Positions 6,553 to 14,724 of a stretch of DNA of 21,052 nt are shown here, one piece after another. The position numbers and the translations under genes are program-made. Location of the stretch: NCBI GenBank assembly GCA_050692985.1, contig JBOGVZ010000019.1, positions 1-21,052 on the forward strand, given 5' to 3'. The notes beneath the pieces are model-generated. The model did no database searches and had not been told where the DNA came from. It worked only from the letters and a program-made list of their open reading frames with translations. Position 1 is the first letter of the stretch, and the number at the start of each line of letters is the position of its first letter. The DNA comes from JBOGVZ01 sp050692985. GTDB lineage: Bacteria > Actinomycetota > UBA4738 > CALAEC01.

Positions 6553-9228
6553 CTACGGCAGGGTGGGGGGCCAGGGGCGGTCGGGGTCGATGTCGTAGCG
6601 CGTGATGGCCTCGGAGACCGCCTCGGGCTTGACCTCGCCCACGTCGGCCAGCGCCGACAGCGCGGCCACCGCCAGGTGCTCCGCGTCCACCTCGAAGAAC
6701 CGTCGCAGGGCCTCGCGCGTGTCGGACCGGCCGAACCCATCGGTGCCCAGGGGCACGTAGGGCTGGGGGACCCACCGGGCGATCTGGTCGGGCACCGCCT
6801 TCATCGAGTCCGTCACCGCCACCACCGGGCCCTCGGCGTTCTCCAGCACCCGGGTCACGTACGGCGTGCGCTTGGCCTCGCCGGGGTGGAGCCGGTTCCA
6901 CCGCTCGGTGTCCAGGGCCTCGAACCGGGCCCGCTGGTAGGAGGTGGCGCTCCACACGTCGGCGGCCACGTCGTGGTGCTCGGCCAGCAGCTCCTGGGCC
7001 CGCAGGGCGATCGGCACCATGGGGCCCGAGCCGAACAGCTGGACCCGGTGCGACCGCTCCTCGGCCGCCTCCTTGAACCGGTACAGCCCCTGGAGGATGC
7101 CCTCCTCGACACCCTCGGGCATCGGCGGCTGCCGGTACGGCTCGTTGTACACGGCCAGGTAGTACATGAGGTCCTGGCCGTCCTCGTACATCCGGCGCAG
7201 GCCCTCGCGGACGATCACCGCGATCTCGTAGGCCCAGGCCGGGTCGTAGGAGCGGACCCCGGGGTTCGTGGAGGAGATCAGCAGCGAGTGTCCGTCCTGG
7301 TGCTGGAGCCCCTCCCCGGTCAGCGTGGTGCGTCCGTGGGTAGCCCCCAGGAGGAACCCCCGGCACCGCTGGTCGGCGGCCTGCCAGATGAGGTCGCCGA
7401 TCCGCTGGAACCCGAACATCGAGTAGAACGAGAAGAACGGCAGCATGGGCTCGCCGTGGGTGGCGTACGAGGACCCCGCGGCGATGAACGAGCCCATCGA
7501 GCCGGCCTCGGTGATGCCCTCTTCCAGGACCTGGCCCCGCTGGGACTCCCGGTACGCCAGCAGATGCTTGGCGTCCACGGGCTCGTAGAGCTGGCCGTGG
7601 GCGGAGTAGATCTTGAAGTCGGGGAAGAGCGACTCCATCCCGAACGTGCGGGCCTCGTCGGGGATGATCGGCACCACCCGGGCGCCGATGTCCTTGTCCC
7701 GCAACAGTTTCCGCAACACCCGCACGTAGGCCATGGTGGTGGCCACCGGCTGGTCCTTGGAGCCCTTGAAGAACTCGGCCCACAGGTCGTCCTTGGGCAG
7801 CTCGATGTCCACCGGGGTGACCCGCCGCTCCGGGAGGAACCCACCGAGCTCCTGGCGCCGCTCCTTGATGTAGCGGACCTCCTCGGAGTCCTCGCCGGGG
7901 TGGTAGTAGGGAGCCTCGCCCTCCTCGATGTCCTCGTCCTTGATCGGCAGCTCGAGGGAGTCGCGGAACTTCTTCAGCTCCTCGGCCGAGAGCTTCTTGC
8001 TCTGGTGGGTCACGTTGCGCCCGGCCATCGACTCCAGGCCCCACCCCTTCACGGTCTTGGCCAGGATCACCACCGGGGCGCCCTTCAGCTCCGCCGCGCG
8101 GGCGTAGGCCGAGTACAGCTTGCGGTAGTCGTGGCCACCCCGGCGCAGGCGCCACAGGTCCTCGTCGGAGAGGTGGGCCACCATCTCCTGGAGCCGGGGG
8201 TCAGGTCCGAAGAAGTGCTCGCGGATGTACGCCCCAGACTCGACGGTGTACTTCTGGAACTCCCCGTCGAGGGTGGAGTTCATCTTGTTCACCAGGACGC
8301 CGTCGTGGTCCTTGGCCAGCAGCTCGTCCCACTCCCGGCCCCACACCACCTTGATCACGTGCCAGCCGGCGCCCCGGAAGATCGACTCGAGCTCCTGGAT
8401 GACCTTGCCGTTCCCCCGGACCGGCCCGTCCAGGCGCTGGAGGTTGCAGTTCACCACGAAGATGAGGTTGTCGAGCCCCTCCCGGGCGGCGATCGACAGC
8501 GCCGCCATGGACTCCGGCTCGTCCATCTCGCCGTCGCCCACGAAGCACCACACCCGCTGCTGGGAGGTGTCCTTGACCTCGCGGTTGTGGAGGTACCGGT
8601 TGAACCGGGCCTGGTAGATGGCCGCCAGGGGGCTGAGCCCCATCGACACAGTGGGGAACTCCCAGAACTCCGGCATCAGGCGCGGGTGGGGGTACGAGGA
8701 CAGCCCGTCCTCGAACGCCTCGCGGCGGAACGCGTCGAGCTGGTGCTCGGAGAGCCTTCCTTCCAGGAACGCCCGGGCATAGATCCCCGGGGCGCCGTGG
8801 CCCTGGATGTACACCTGGTCACCCCGGCCGGGGGCGTCCTTGCCGCGGAAGAAGTGGTTGAACCCCACCTCGTACAGGGAGGCCGAGGAGGCGTAGGTGG
8901 AGATGTGGCCCCCGATCCCGGAGAAGTGCTTGTTCGACCGGGTCACCATGAGCGCGGCGTTCCACCGGATGATCCGGCGGATCCGCCGCTCCAGCCCCTC
9001 GTCGCCGGGGAACTCCGGCTCCTGCTCGGGCGGGATCGTGTTGATGTATGGGCTCGACGTCATCGACGCCAGCCCCACGTTGCGCGTGCGCGCTTCGCGG
9101 ATCATGCGGTGCATGAGGAACCGCGCCCGCTCCGGGGACTGCTCGATGAGCTCGTTCAGCGCCTCGAGCCACTCCGCGGTCTCCTGCGGATCGCTGTCCG
9201 GTAGCTGGTCTCCGAAGATGTCAACCAT
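6553..9228 (-). CDS. aceE: Pyruvate dehydrogenase E1 component, homodimeric type
   Basis: An 891-residue thiamine diphosphate enzyme that decarboxylates pyruvate and passes the acetyl group to the lipoyl groups of E2. Length equals the usual AceE (about 890). The sequence is typical throughout: SSPYINTI at 58-65, the phosphate-binding loop HISTYASSASLYE at 108-120, and the ThDP/Mg2+ motif GDGEMDEPES at 231-240 ending in NCN at 260-262, followed by an intact transketolase-like C-terminal half. ATG 9228 is chosen over an in-frame ATG at 9291 because GAGGGAG lies about 6 nt upstream and relatives begin near the DPQETAEWLEAL segment. The gene is divergent from a lipoyl-less E2 catalytic domain. 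No E3 or full-length E2 is in the window. Confidence 0.97.
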   Translation of the reverse strand: MVDIFGDQLPDSDPQETAEWLEALNELIEQSPERARFLMHRMIREARTRNVGLASMTSSPYINTIPPEQEPEFPGDEGLERRIRRIIRWNAALMVTRSNKHFSGIGGHISTYASSASLYEVGFNHFFRGKDAPGRGDQVYIQGHGAPGIYARAFLEGRLSEHQLDAFRREAFEDGLSSYPHPRLMPEFWEFPTVSMGLSPLAAIYQARFNRYLHNREVKDTSQQRVWCFVGDGEMDEPESMAALSIAAREGLDNLIFVVNCNLQRLDGPVRGNGKVIQELESIFRGAGWHVIKVVWGREWDELLAKDHDGVLVNKMNSTLDGEFQKYTVESGAYIREHFFGPDPRLQEMVAHLSDEDLWRLRRGGHDYRKLYSAYARAAELKGAPVVILAKTVKGWGLESMAGRNVTHQSKKLSAEELKKFRDSLELPIKDEDIEEGEAPYYHPGEDSEEVRYIKERRQELGGFLPERRVTPVDIELPKDDLWAEFFKGSKDQPVATTMAYVRVLRKLLRDKDIGARVVPIIPDEARTFGMESLFPDFKIYSAHGQLYEPVDAKHLLAYRESQRGQVLEEGITEAGSMGSFIAAGSSYATHGEPMLPFFSFYSMFGFQRIGDLIWQAADQRCRGFLLGATHGRTTLTGEGLQHQDGHSLLISSTNPGVRSYDPAWAYEIAVIVREGLRRMYEDGQDLMYYLAVYNEPYRQPPMPEGVEEGILQGLYRFKEAAEERSHRVQLFGSGPMVPIALRAQELLAEHHDVAADVWSATSYQRARFEALDTERWNRLHPGEAKRTPYVTRVLENAEGPVVAVTDSMKAVPDQIARWVPQPYVPLGTDGFGRSDTREALRRFFEVDAEHLAVAALSALADVGEVKPEAVSEAITRYDIDPDRPWPPTLP

Positions 9229-9298
9229 GCCCGACTCCCTCGCTGGCCGTTCCCCTCTAGTGTCCACCCTTTCCGGGCGAGCGTCTGCCATGCCATGC

Positions 9299-9304
9299 TA
9301 CCCA
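9299..9304 (+). promoter_or_regulatory. Weak candidate -10 element TACCCA for the E2-like gene
   Basis: TACCCA lies 5 nt before GTG 9310. It resembles the leaderless promoters elsewhere in the window but the spacing is shorter by one or two bases and the final T is missing. Confidence 0.25.
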
Positions 9305-9309
9305 CCGGC

Positions 9310-10101
9310 GTGGGGACGCGAGCGACGGGCTGGCGCAAGGTCGCCACCGCGGTATGGGGGTGGCCCAACGACCCACAGGTGTACGGGCGCCTGGAGGTGG
9401 ACGCCGAGCCGGTCCTGGAGGCGGTCCACGCGCTCCGGGAGCGGACCGGGGCCCGCGTCACCGCCACCCACCTGGTGGCCAGGGCCATGGCCCTGGCCCT
9501 GCGGGACAACCCCTCGATCAACACCCGGCTGGCCCGGGGCCGGTTCCACCCCCGGGAGACCGTGGACGTGTTCCTCATCGTGGCCGCCGCGGGCGGCGGC
9601 GACCTGTCGGGGGTCAAGGTCCGGCAGGCCGACGAGAAAAGCGCCGCCGACATCGCCCGGGAGCTCGAGGAGCGGGTGGCCTCGGCCCGGGCCGGGAAGG
9701 GGGAGCTCGACCGGGCCAAGCGGATGATGGCCGCCATGCCGCCCTTCCTGCTGGGGTGGATGCTCCGGCTGTCGGCGTTCCTGACCTCGAACCTGCACAT
9801 GAACCTGAAGGGCCTGGGGATGCCTCGGGACGCCTTCGGCGGAGCGATGGTCACGAACGTCGGGGTGTTCGGCGTCCAGGAGGGCTGGGCTCCTCTCTCA
9901 CCGATCTACCGCGTGCCGATCATCGTCCTGGTGGGCGAGATCAACGAGCGGCCGTGGGTGGTGGACGGTGAGGTCAAGCCCCACCCGGTCCTCCCGGTGA
10001 CCGCCACGATCGACCACCGGTGGGTGGACGGCTACGGCATCGCCGGCCTGTCCGAGACCTTCAAGAAGTACCTCGCCAACCCCCTGTCCTACGAGACCTG
10101 A
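9310..10101 (+). CDS. Stand-alone catalytic domain of 2-oxoacid dehydrogenase acyltransferase (E2-like), no lipoyl domain
   Basis: A 263-residue protein that matches only the C-terminal catalytic domain of E2 enzymes. The family's active-site motif HRxxDG is present near the C-terminus as DHRWVDGYG (His236, Asp240). Upstream are ATHLVARAMALALRDNPSIN (typical E2 helix) and FGGAMVTNVGVFG (equivalent of the tFTiTNlG-type strand). There is no N-terminal lipoyl domain with DKA lysine motif and no E3/E1-binding segment; the protein starts directly at the catalytic domain. It may acylate another CoA or lipoyl substrate, or form a structural partner of a full E2. Its position opposite aceE suggests a link to pyruvate dehydrogenase. 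GTG 9310 is preferred; ATG 9295 is possible. Confidence 0.82.
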   Translation: MGTRATGWRKVATAVWGWPNDPQVYGRLEVDAEPVLEAVHALRERTGARVTATHLVARAMALALRDNPSINTRLARGRFHPRETVDVFLIVAAAGGGDLSGVKVRQADEKSAADIARELEERVASARAGKGELDRAKRMMAAMPPFLLGWMLRLSAFLTSNLHMNLKGLGMPRDAFGGAMVTNVGVFGVQEGWAPLSPIYRVPIIVLVGEINERPWVVDGEVKPHPVLPVTATIDHRWVDGYGIAGLSETFKKYLANPLSYET

Positions 10102-10140
10102 TCTGGCCGGGTGACCGACCCTGTGGCAGATCAGATCAGG
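10097..10140. terminator. Bidirectional hairpin containing both stop codons of convergent genes
   Basis: CCTGATCTG (10097-10105) is the exact reverse complement of CAGATCAGG (10132-10140); CAGATCAG at 10127-10134 offers a second 8-bp pairing register. The left arm contains the TGA of the E2-like gene and the right arm contains the stop of the acyl-CoA dehydrogenase on the other strand. There is no clear U tract on either side. Confidence 0.45.
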
Positions 10141-11146
10141 TGAAGGCGTTCTCGCCGGTCAGGGCCCGACCGATGATGAGCTTCTGGACCTGGCTGGTGC
10201 CCTCGTACAGCGTGGTGACGCGAGCGTCTCGCAGATACTTCCCCACCGGGTACTCGTCCACGTAGCCGTACCCGCCGTGGACCTGGACGGCGGCGTTGGC
10301 CGCCCGCACCGCCACCTCGGAGGCGAAGTACTTAGCGTACGACGACTCCAGTGTGTGCTCCCGGTCGGCGTCGGCCAGGGCGGCGGCCCGCCACGTCAGC
10401 AAGCGGGCGGCGTCGGTCTCCACGGCGATGTCGGCGATCAGCTCCTGCACGATCTGGAACCGGGCGATCGGCCGGCCGAACTGCGAGCGCTCACCCGCGT
10501 ACCTCACGCTGGCCTCCAGGCACCCCCGGGCGATCCCCACGCACCCCGCCGCCAGCGAGATGCGTCCCTCGTCGAGTGCGGACATGGCCACCCGGAACCC
10601 CTGGCCCTCGTCGCCGAGGCGTGCTTCGTCGGGGACCCGGACCCCGTCGAGGGTGAGCTCGGCGGTGTCCTGGGCCCGAAGGCCCAGCTTCCCCCTCACC
10701 GGGCGGGCCTTGAACCCCGGCGCGTCGGTGGGGACCAGGAAGCAGGTGATGCCCTTCGGTCCCGGGCCGCCGGTGCGGGCGAAGATGAGGGCCAGGCCCG
10801 CCCAGGTGCCGTTCGTGATGAACATCTTGGAGCCGGAGATGACCCAGTCGGTGCCGTCGCGTTCCGCCCGGGCGGCCAGGCCGGCGGCGTCCGACCCGGT
10901 GCCGGGCTCGGTGCGACCCAGCTCCTCGATCACCAGGCAGTACGAGACCGTGTCGAGGCCCATCCCTCCGTGCTCCTCGGGGACCGTGGCTCCCAGCCAC
11001 CCGACCTGGCCCAGCTTGGCCACGATGGCCCGGTCCATCTCCTCCACCCGGTCCCACTCCCGGGCGTGGGGGGCGATCTCCCGGTCGCAGAACTCCCGGG
11101 CCGTGGCACGGACCAGCTCCTGCTCCGGCGTGAGCGTGAACTCCAC
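10136..11146 (-). CDS. Acyl-CoA dehydrogenase with an internal block missing
   Basis: The 336-residue flavoprotein belongs to the acyl-CoA dehydrogenase family, which forms the 2,3-double bond of acyl-CoA and passes electrons to ETF. Visible hallmarks are an N-terminal helical domain (EFTLTPEQELVRATAREF), VPEEHGGMGLD at 55-65, TEPGTGSDAAG at 79-89, ITNG at 110-113, RSQFGRPIARFQ at 220-231, QVHGGYGY at 288-295, and the catalytic base in LYEGTSQVQ (Glu315). Family members have about 380 residues. Here EELGR (74-78) runs straight into TEPGTGSD, so a block of about 45 residues normally lying between them (the helices and the first strand of the middle domain) is absent in frame. GTG 11146 has AAGGAG 6 nt upstream and a TAGGAT -10 element. 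Whether the shortened protein is active is uncertain. Confidence 0.88.
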   Translation of the reverse strand: MEFTLTPEQELVRATAREFCDREIAPHAREWDRVEEMDRAIVAKLGQVGWLGATVPEEHGGMGLDTVSYCLVIEELGRTEPGTGSDAAGLAARAERDGTDWVISGSKMFITNGTWAGLALIFARTGGPGPKGITCFLVPTDAPGFKARPVRGKLGLRAQDTAELTLDGVRVPDEARLGDEGQGFRVAMSALDEGRISLAAGCVGIARGCLEASVRYAGERSQFGRPIARFQIVQELIADIAVETDAARLLTWRAAALADADREHTLESSYAKYFASEVAVRAANAAVQVHGGYGYVDEYPVGKYLRDARVTTLYEGTSQVQKLIIGRALTGENAFT

Positions 11147-11172
11147 CTGGGTCTCCTTCGTCTCGCGGAGAA

Positions 11173-11178
11173 ATCCTA
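11173..11178 (-). promoter_or_regulatory. -10 element TAGGAT for the acyl-CoA dehydrogenase gene
   Basis: On the minus strand TAGGAT would start transcription near 11166, giving a leader of about 20 nt that contains the AAGGAG ribosome-binding site (11153-11158). This gene is therefore predicted to have a normal leader, unlike several neighbours. Confidence 0.4.
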
Positions 11179-11258
11179 CGCGCCGGGCAGGAGGCGGGGC
11201 ACCGCTCATCGAACTCCTGAGAAAGAACAACCGGACCACTGGGGACAAGGCGGTAGGA

Positions 11259-11507
11259 ATGCCCGCAAGCCGATCAGCGTCCACCATGGCCCGGGGCCAG
11301 GTCGCCGACGGCCTCCTCGTCGCGCCGATCGGTCCCCGGGGCCGGTGGGCGGCACTTCGCTCCCTCCGAGCCGGGATGGCGGCCCTCCGCGATGGCGGCG
11401 GCCGACCCGCGCTCCACTTCGTGCTGGCGCTCTCCGAGGACGGCCGCGTGGTGCCGGGCCGCAGCCCGGACGCTTCGCTGTTCGTGCTGGCCTACCGCTC
11501 CCGCTGA
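11259..11507 (+). CDS. Hypothetical protein of about 82 residues
   Basis: An open frame with strong G/C third positions lies in the gap between the acyl-CoA dehydrogenase and the debranching enzyme. ATG 11259 has a partial Shine-Dalgarno (AAGGCGG about 6 nt upstream); ATG 11286 is a second choice. The product is basic (several Arg clusters) with a hydrophobic strand-like part (HFVLALSEDGR and SLFVLAYRSR). Its stop lies 3 nt from the end of the convergent debranching-enzyme gene. I recognise no family. It may be a real small gene or a chance frame in GC-rich DNA. Confidence 0.35.
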   Translation: MPASRSASTMARGQVADGLLVAPIGPRGRWAALRSLRAGMAALRDGGGRPALHFVLALSEDGRVVPGRSPDASLFVLAYRSR

Positions 11508-11510
11508 CCG

Positions 11511-13643
11511 CTACTGGCGGATCAGGACCTCGATGTCGCCCTCCTTGCGGGGGACCTCCGTGGCCGTCACGCCGTCGTTGTTGGTGAAGACCAGGTCGAG
11601 GCGGGCGTTCCCCACCCGCATCCCGGTGATCTCCACCCGCTCCAGCCACGCGGGCAGGCGGGGGCGCTCGATGAACAGCCGGTGGTTGGCGGCGTCGGCC
11701 GACAGGCCGCCGTAGGACCGCATCATCAGGAAGGGCGCACCCGACGCCCAGGCCTGGGGACGGCAGGCCACGGGGTACTGCACCGGCACCGGCACGTCCT
11801 CGGCCGCGAAACCGCAGAACAGCTCGGGGAACCGGGCCAGTGGGAAGAACGCCCCGGCCAGGGCGAGCTGGTCCAGGACCGACCGGGCCTCGCGGTCGAA
11901 GCCGTAGCGCTTCATCCCGTGGGCGATGAGCGCGTTGTCGTGGGGCCACACGGTCCCTCGGTGATAGGCGATGGGGTCGTATGCTTCCTGCTTCGTGGCC
12001 AGGGTGCGGATGCCCCATCCCGACGACAGCGCCGGCGACACCAGGCGGCGCACCACCCGCGCGGCCTTGTCCTCGTCGGCGATCCGCGACCACAGGCAGT
12101 GCCCGGGGTTCGAGGTGATCGTGGGCACCTGGCGCTTCTGCCCGTCAAGGGCCAGGGCGTAGTAGCCCTCCTTGTCCATCCAGAAGTCCCGGTTGAACCG
12201 CTCCTGGAGCTCGGCGGCCTGGCGATCCAGGGCCTCGGCCAGCTCGTCCTCACCGAGGTTCCGGGCCAGCCGGGCCACGTTCCGCTTGGCCTGGTACACG
12301 TAGCCCTGGACCTCGACCAGGGCGATCGGCGGCTCGGCCTCGGTCCCGTCGGGGAACACGATCGCGTCGCGGGAGTCCTTCCAGCCCTGGTTGTCGAGGC
12401 CCCGGGGCGACCTCTTCCGGTACTCGACGTAGCCGTCGCCGTCCATGTCACCGTGCTCGTCGATCCACGTGAGCGCCGCCAGCACGTTCGGCCACAGCTC
12501 CCGGACCGCGTCCAGGTCCCCGCTCCACCGGTACGCGCCGTGGAGCACCGACAGCCACAGCGGCGTCGAGTCCACCGACCCGTAGTACGGGGTGTGGGGG
12601 ATCTCCTGGGCCCGGGCCAGCTCCCCCACCCGGACCTCGTGGAGGATCTTGCCGGGCTCCTCCTCCCGCCAGTCGTCCTCGGCCTTGCCCTGGAGGGCGG
12701 CCAGGCCCCGCAGCGTCCCCCAGGCCAGCTCGGTGTTCACCGCCAGCGACTCGTACGCGGTGATGAGGGCGTCGCGGCCGAACAGAGCCGAGTACCACGG
12801 GACCCCCGCGTCGATGTGCTGGGTGCCGTTGTCGTCGCGCGCCGTCAGCATCCGGAGGTCGAGGATCGCTCGCTCCAGGAAGTTCGACAGCTGGATGTTC
12901 GAGGTCTTGAACCGGGTGCAGGCCTTCCGCCACGACGTGTAGTCGCGGGACAGCCGCTCCTCCTCGAACCGGAGCGATCGCCGCTTCCCGGTGACTCCTC
13001 GGCCGACCTCGGGCACCACCTCCAGGGCCAGCTCGATGTCCTCCCCCGGCCGGGCCTCGACCTCGAAGGTGGCCCTCGACTCCGTGAGCTCCCTGGGGGC
13101 CGGGGAGAACCGGATCGTGGTCGTGCGAACCTCCCCGTCGAGCCCCCGGTACCCCAGCACGACCTTGTGCCGCTCGGCCCGGGGCCGCTGGAGCTGCCCC
13201 CGCTGCTCCCGGTACATCCCCCGCACCTCGAAGATGTCCAGGAAGTCCGCGCCGAACTCGATCTGGAGCCGGATCTTCCGGGGCTCGGTGCCGAAGTTTC
13301 GGATGCGGATCCGCTCGAACAGCGAGCCGGACAGCACCCGGAACCGCTGGAGCGACACGTTCTCCCGCCGCTCCAGCCCCTGGGGGTCCTTCAGCTCGAA
13401 CGGATAGGCCAGCTCCACGATCTGCGAGTAGTTCCGCTCCGTGGAGGAGTGGAGCAGCAGGGGGTGCATGTCGTTGACGGTCAGCTCCAGCGCCGACAGG
13501 AACCGGGTGTCCATGTGGTACAGGCCCAGCGCGGCCCGGTTGTCCTCCGGCACGTCGCCGTAGCGGTCCGACAGGAAGAACGTCCGGTCGTCCTTGATGA
13601 CCTGGACCTCTCGGATGTCGACGCCGGCCGGGGCCTCCGTCAC
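11511..13643 (-). CDS. Amylo-alpha-1,6-glucosidase / glycogen-debranching-like protein
   Basis: A 710-residue protein with an N-terminal beta-rich domain (GDE_N-like; FFLSDRYGDVP, then GLYHMDTRFLS and SLFERIRIRNFG) followed by an (alpha/alpha)6-barrel catalytic domain. The catalytic part contains GVPWYSALFGRDALITAYESL, YYGSVDSTPLWL, GLDNQGWKDSRDAI and YHRGTVWPHDNALIA, all typical of bacterial amylo-alpha-1,6-glucosidase-family proteins that act on branched alpha-glucans or related oligosaccharides. No alpha-amylase-type transferase domain is present, so it is not a full bifunctional debranching enzyme. GTG 13643 is chosen over ATG 13685 because TAGCAT lies exactly 7 nt upstream, the same arrangement as at 5123. 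The gene is divergent from gpsA. The exact substrate is inferred. Confidence 0.88.
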   Translation of the reverse strand: MTEAPAGVDIREVQVIKDDRTFFLSDRYGDVPEDNRAALGLYHMDTRFLSALELTVNDMHPLLLHSSTERNYSQIVELAYPFELKDPQGLERRENVSLQRFRVLSGSLFERIRIRNFGTEPRKIRLQIEFGADFLDIFEVRGMYREQRGQLQRPRAERHKVVLGYRGLDGEVRTTTIRFSPAPRELTESRATFEVEARPGEDIELALEVVPEVGRGVTGKRRSLRFEEERLSRDYTSWRKACTRFKTSNIQLSNFLERAILDLRMLTARDDNGTQHIDAGVPWYSALFGRDALITAYESLAVNTELAWGTLRGLAALQGKAEDDWREEEPGKILHEVRVGELARAQEIPHTPYYGSVDSTPLWLSVLHGAYRWSGDLDAVRELWPNVLAALTWIDEHGDMDGDGYVEYRKRSPRGLDNQGWKDSRDAIVFPDGTEAEPPIALVEVQGYVYQAKRNVARLARNLGEDELAEALDRQAAELQERFNRDFWMDKEGYYALALDGQKRQVPTITSNPGHCLWSRIADEDKAARVVRRLVSPALSSGWGIRTLATKQEAYDPIAYHRGTVWPHDNALIAHGMKRYGFDREARSVLDQLALAGAFFPLARFPELFCGFAAEDVPVPVQYPVACRPQAWASGAPFLMMRSYGGLSADAANHRLFIERPRLPAWLERVEITGMRVGNARLDLVFTNNDGVTATEVPRKEGDIEVLIRQ

Positions 13644-13650
13644 GGCTTCG

Positions 13651-13656
13651 ATGCTA
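13651..13656 (-). promoter_or_regulatory. -10 element TAGCAT, leaderless promoter for the debranching-enzyme gene
   Basis: TAGCAT on the minus strand lies exactly 7 nt before GTG 13643. If used, it excludes the in-frame ATG at 13685, which lies upstream of this element. Confidence 0.55.
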
Positions 13657-13718
13657 CTCGACAGCCGGAGGCCCCGGAACGCCATGGCCCCCCCGTTCTG
13701 GGCGCCACGGCGGTCGGG

Positions 13719-13724
13719 TATCCT
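13719..13724 (+). promoter_or_regulatory. -10 element TATCCT, leaderless promoter for gpsA
   Basis: TATCCT lies exactly 7 nt before GTG 13732, with no Shine-Dalgarno between. It is 62 bp from the opposing debranching-enzyme -10, so the two promoters are back to back. Confidence 0.6.
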
Positions 13725-13731
13725 CGCGGCG

Positions 13732-14724
13732 GTGACCCGGGTCACGGTGTTCGGGGCCGGCGCCATGGGCACGGCGCTGGCCATCCATCTCGCTCGCAAG
13801 GGCGAAGACGTCACGCTGTGGGGCAGCGAGTACGACGCCAGGGTCCTCCCGGAGCTGCGCGACCGACGGAGCCACCCCGCCCTGCCCGAGCGGCTGCCGC
13901 CCGCGATCCGCGTCCTGGGGCCCGAGGAGCTCGCCGACGCCGCCAAGGAGGCCGACGTGGCGGTGATGGCAGCGAACTCCGGAGGGGCCCGCTCGCTGGC
14001 GGCGATGGTGGCCCCGGCCCTCGACGGCGACCCGGTGGTCGTCTCGATCGCCAAGGGCCTGGAGCCCGACACGTTGCGGCGCATGTCGGAGGTGTACGGG
14101 GAGGAGCTGGGCGGGCGTCCGGTGGTGGCCATCGCCGGACCGGCCCTGGCCGCGGAGGTGGCCGACGGCCAGCCCTGCTCCGCCGTGCTGGCCTGCGAGG
14201 ACCGGGCGTCGCTGGCCTCCGCCGGCGACGCGCTCCGTGCGGACACCTACGTGGTCCATACCACCGACGACTGCGCCGGGGTCGAGTACTGCGGCACGGC
14301 CAAGAACGTCGGAGCCATCGCCGCCGGGATCCTGGAGGGCCTGGGGCAGCGGCGGGAGCAGGCCTACAAGAACGCCCGGGCCGCCCTGTTCACCCGGGCG
14401 GCCCACGAGATGGCGGATCTCGTGGAGTCCTTGGGAGGCCGGCGAGAGACGGCCCTGGGACTGGCCGGCGTCGGCGACCTGCTGGTCACCAGCATCGGCG
14501 GCCGGAACCGGCAGTTCGGCGAGATGGTGGGGGCGGGGTCGGATCCCCGCCACGCGCTGGAAGACATGCAGGAGCGGGGGTTGACCGTGGAAGGCGTCGA
14601 CTCCGCCAGCGACGTCCACGAGCTGGCGGAGCGGGCGACCCTCGGCCTTCCCGTCCACGAGGCGGTCTATCGCGTGGTCCACGACGGGGCCCCGCCCACG
14701 AGCATCCTGGAGGCGATCGGATGA
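13732..14724 (+). CDS. gpsA: NAD(P)+-dependent glycerol-3-phosphate dehydrogenase
   Basis: A 330-residue cytoplasmic enzyme that interconverts dihydroxyacetone phosphate and sn-glycerol 3-phosphate, supplying the phospholipid backbone. The N-terminal Rossmann motif is VFGAGAMGTA (7-14), followed by VVVSIAKGLE (102-111), AGPALAAEVADGQP (135-148; family GPsfAxEva), KNVGAIAAGILEGL (191-204) with the catalytic Lys191, and GLAGVGDLLVTS then GRNRQFG (243-263). The sequence GTAKNV replaces the usual gALKNV, and the loop between the GDL and RNR motifs is shorter than in typical GpsA, so it is a somewhat divergent member. GTG 13732 is fixed by the -10 spacing. The stop overlaps the glpX start (ATGA), indicating a gpsA-glpX operon. 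Confidence 0.9.
   Translation: MTRVTVFGAGAMGTALAIHLARKGEDVTLWGSEYDARVLPELRDRRSHPALPERLPPAIRVLGPEELADAAKEADVAVMAANSGGARSLAAMVAPALDGDPVVVSIAKGLEPDTLRRMSEVYGEELGGRPVVAIAGPALAAEVADGQPCSAVLACEDRASLASAGDALRADTYVVHTTDDCAGVEYCGTAKNVGAIAAGILEGLGQRREQAYKNARAALFTRAAHEMADLVESLGGRRETALGLAGVGDLLVTSIGGRNRQFGEMVGAGSDPRHALEDMQERGLTVEGVDSASDVHELAERATLGLPVHEAVYRVVHDGAPPTSILEAIG

Noticed and set aside
6676..9204. 842-codon plus-strand open frame antisense to aceE
   Set aside because: It is the mirror of aceE codons, low in complexity (Val, Leu, Gly, His, Arg) with no motifs, while aceE is complete and typical.
11682..13730. Very long plus-strand open frame running antisense through the debranching-enzyme gene into gpsA/glpX
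   Set aside because: It is a GC-driven shadow: the minus strand carries a recognisable enzyme, and the plus-strand product is Pro/Gly/Arg/His-rich with no domain until it enters the true glpX frame.
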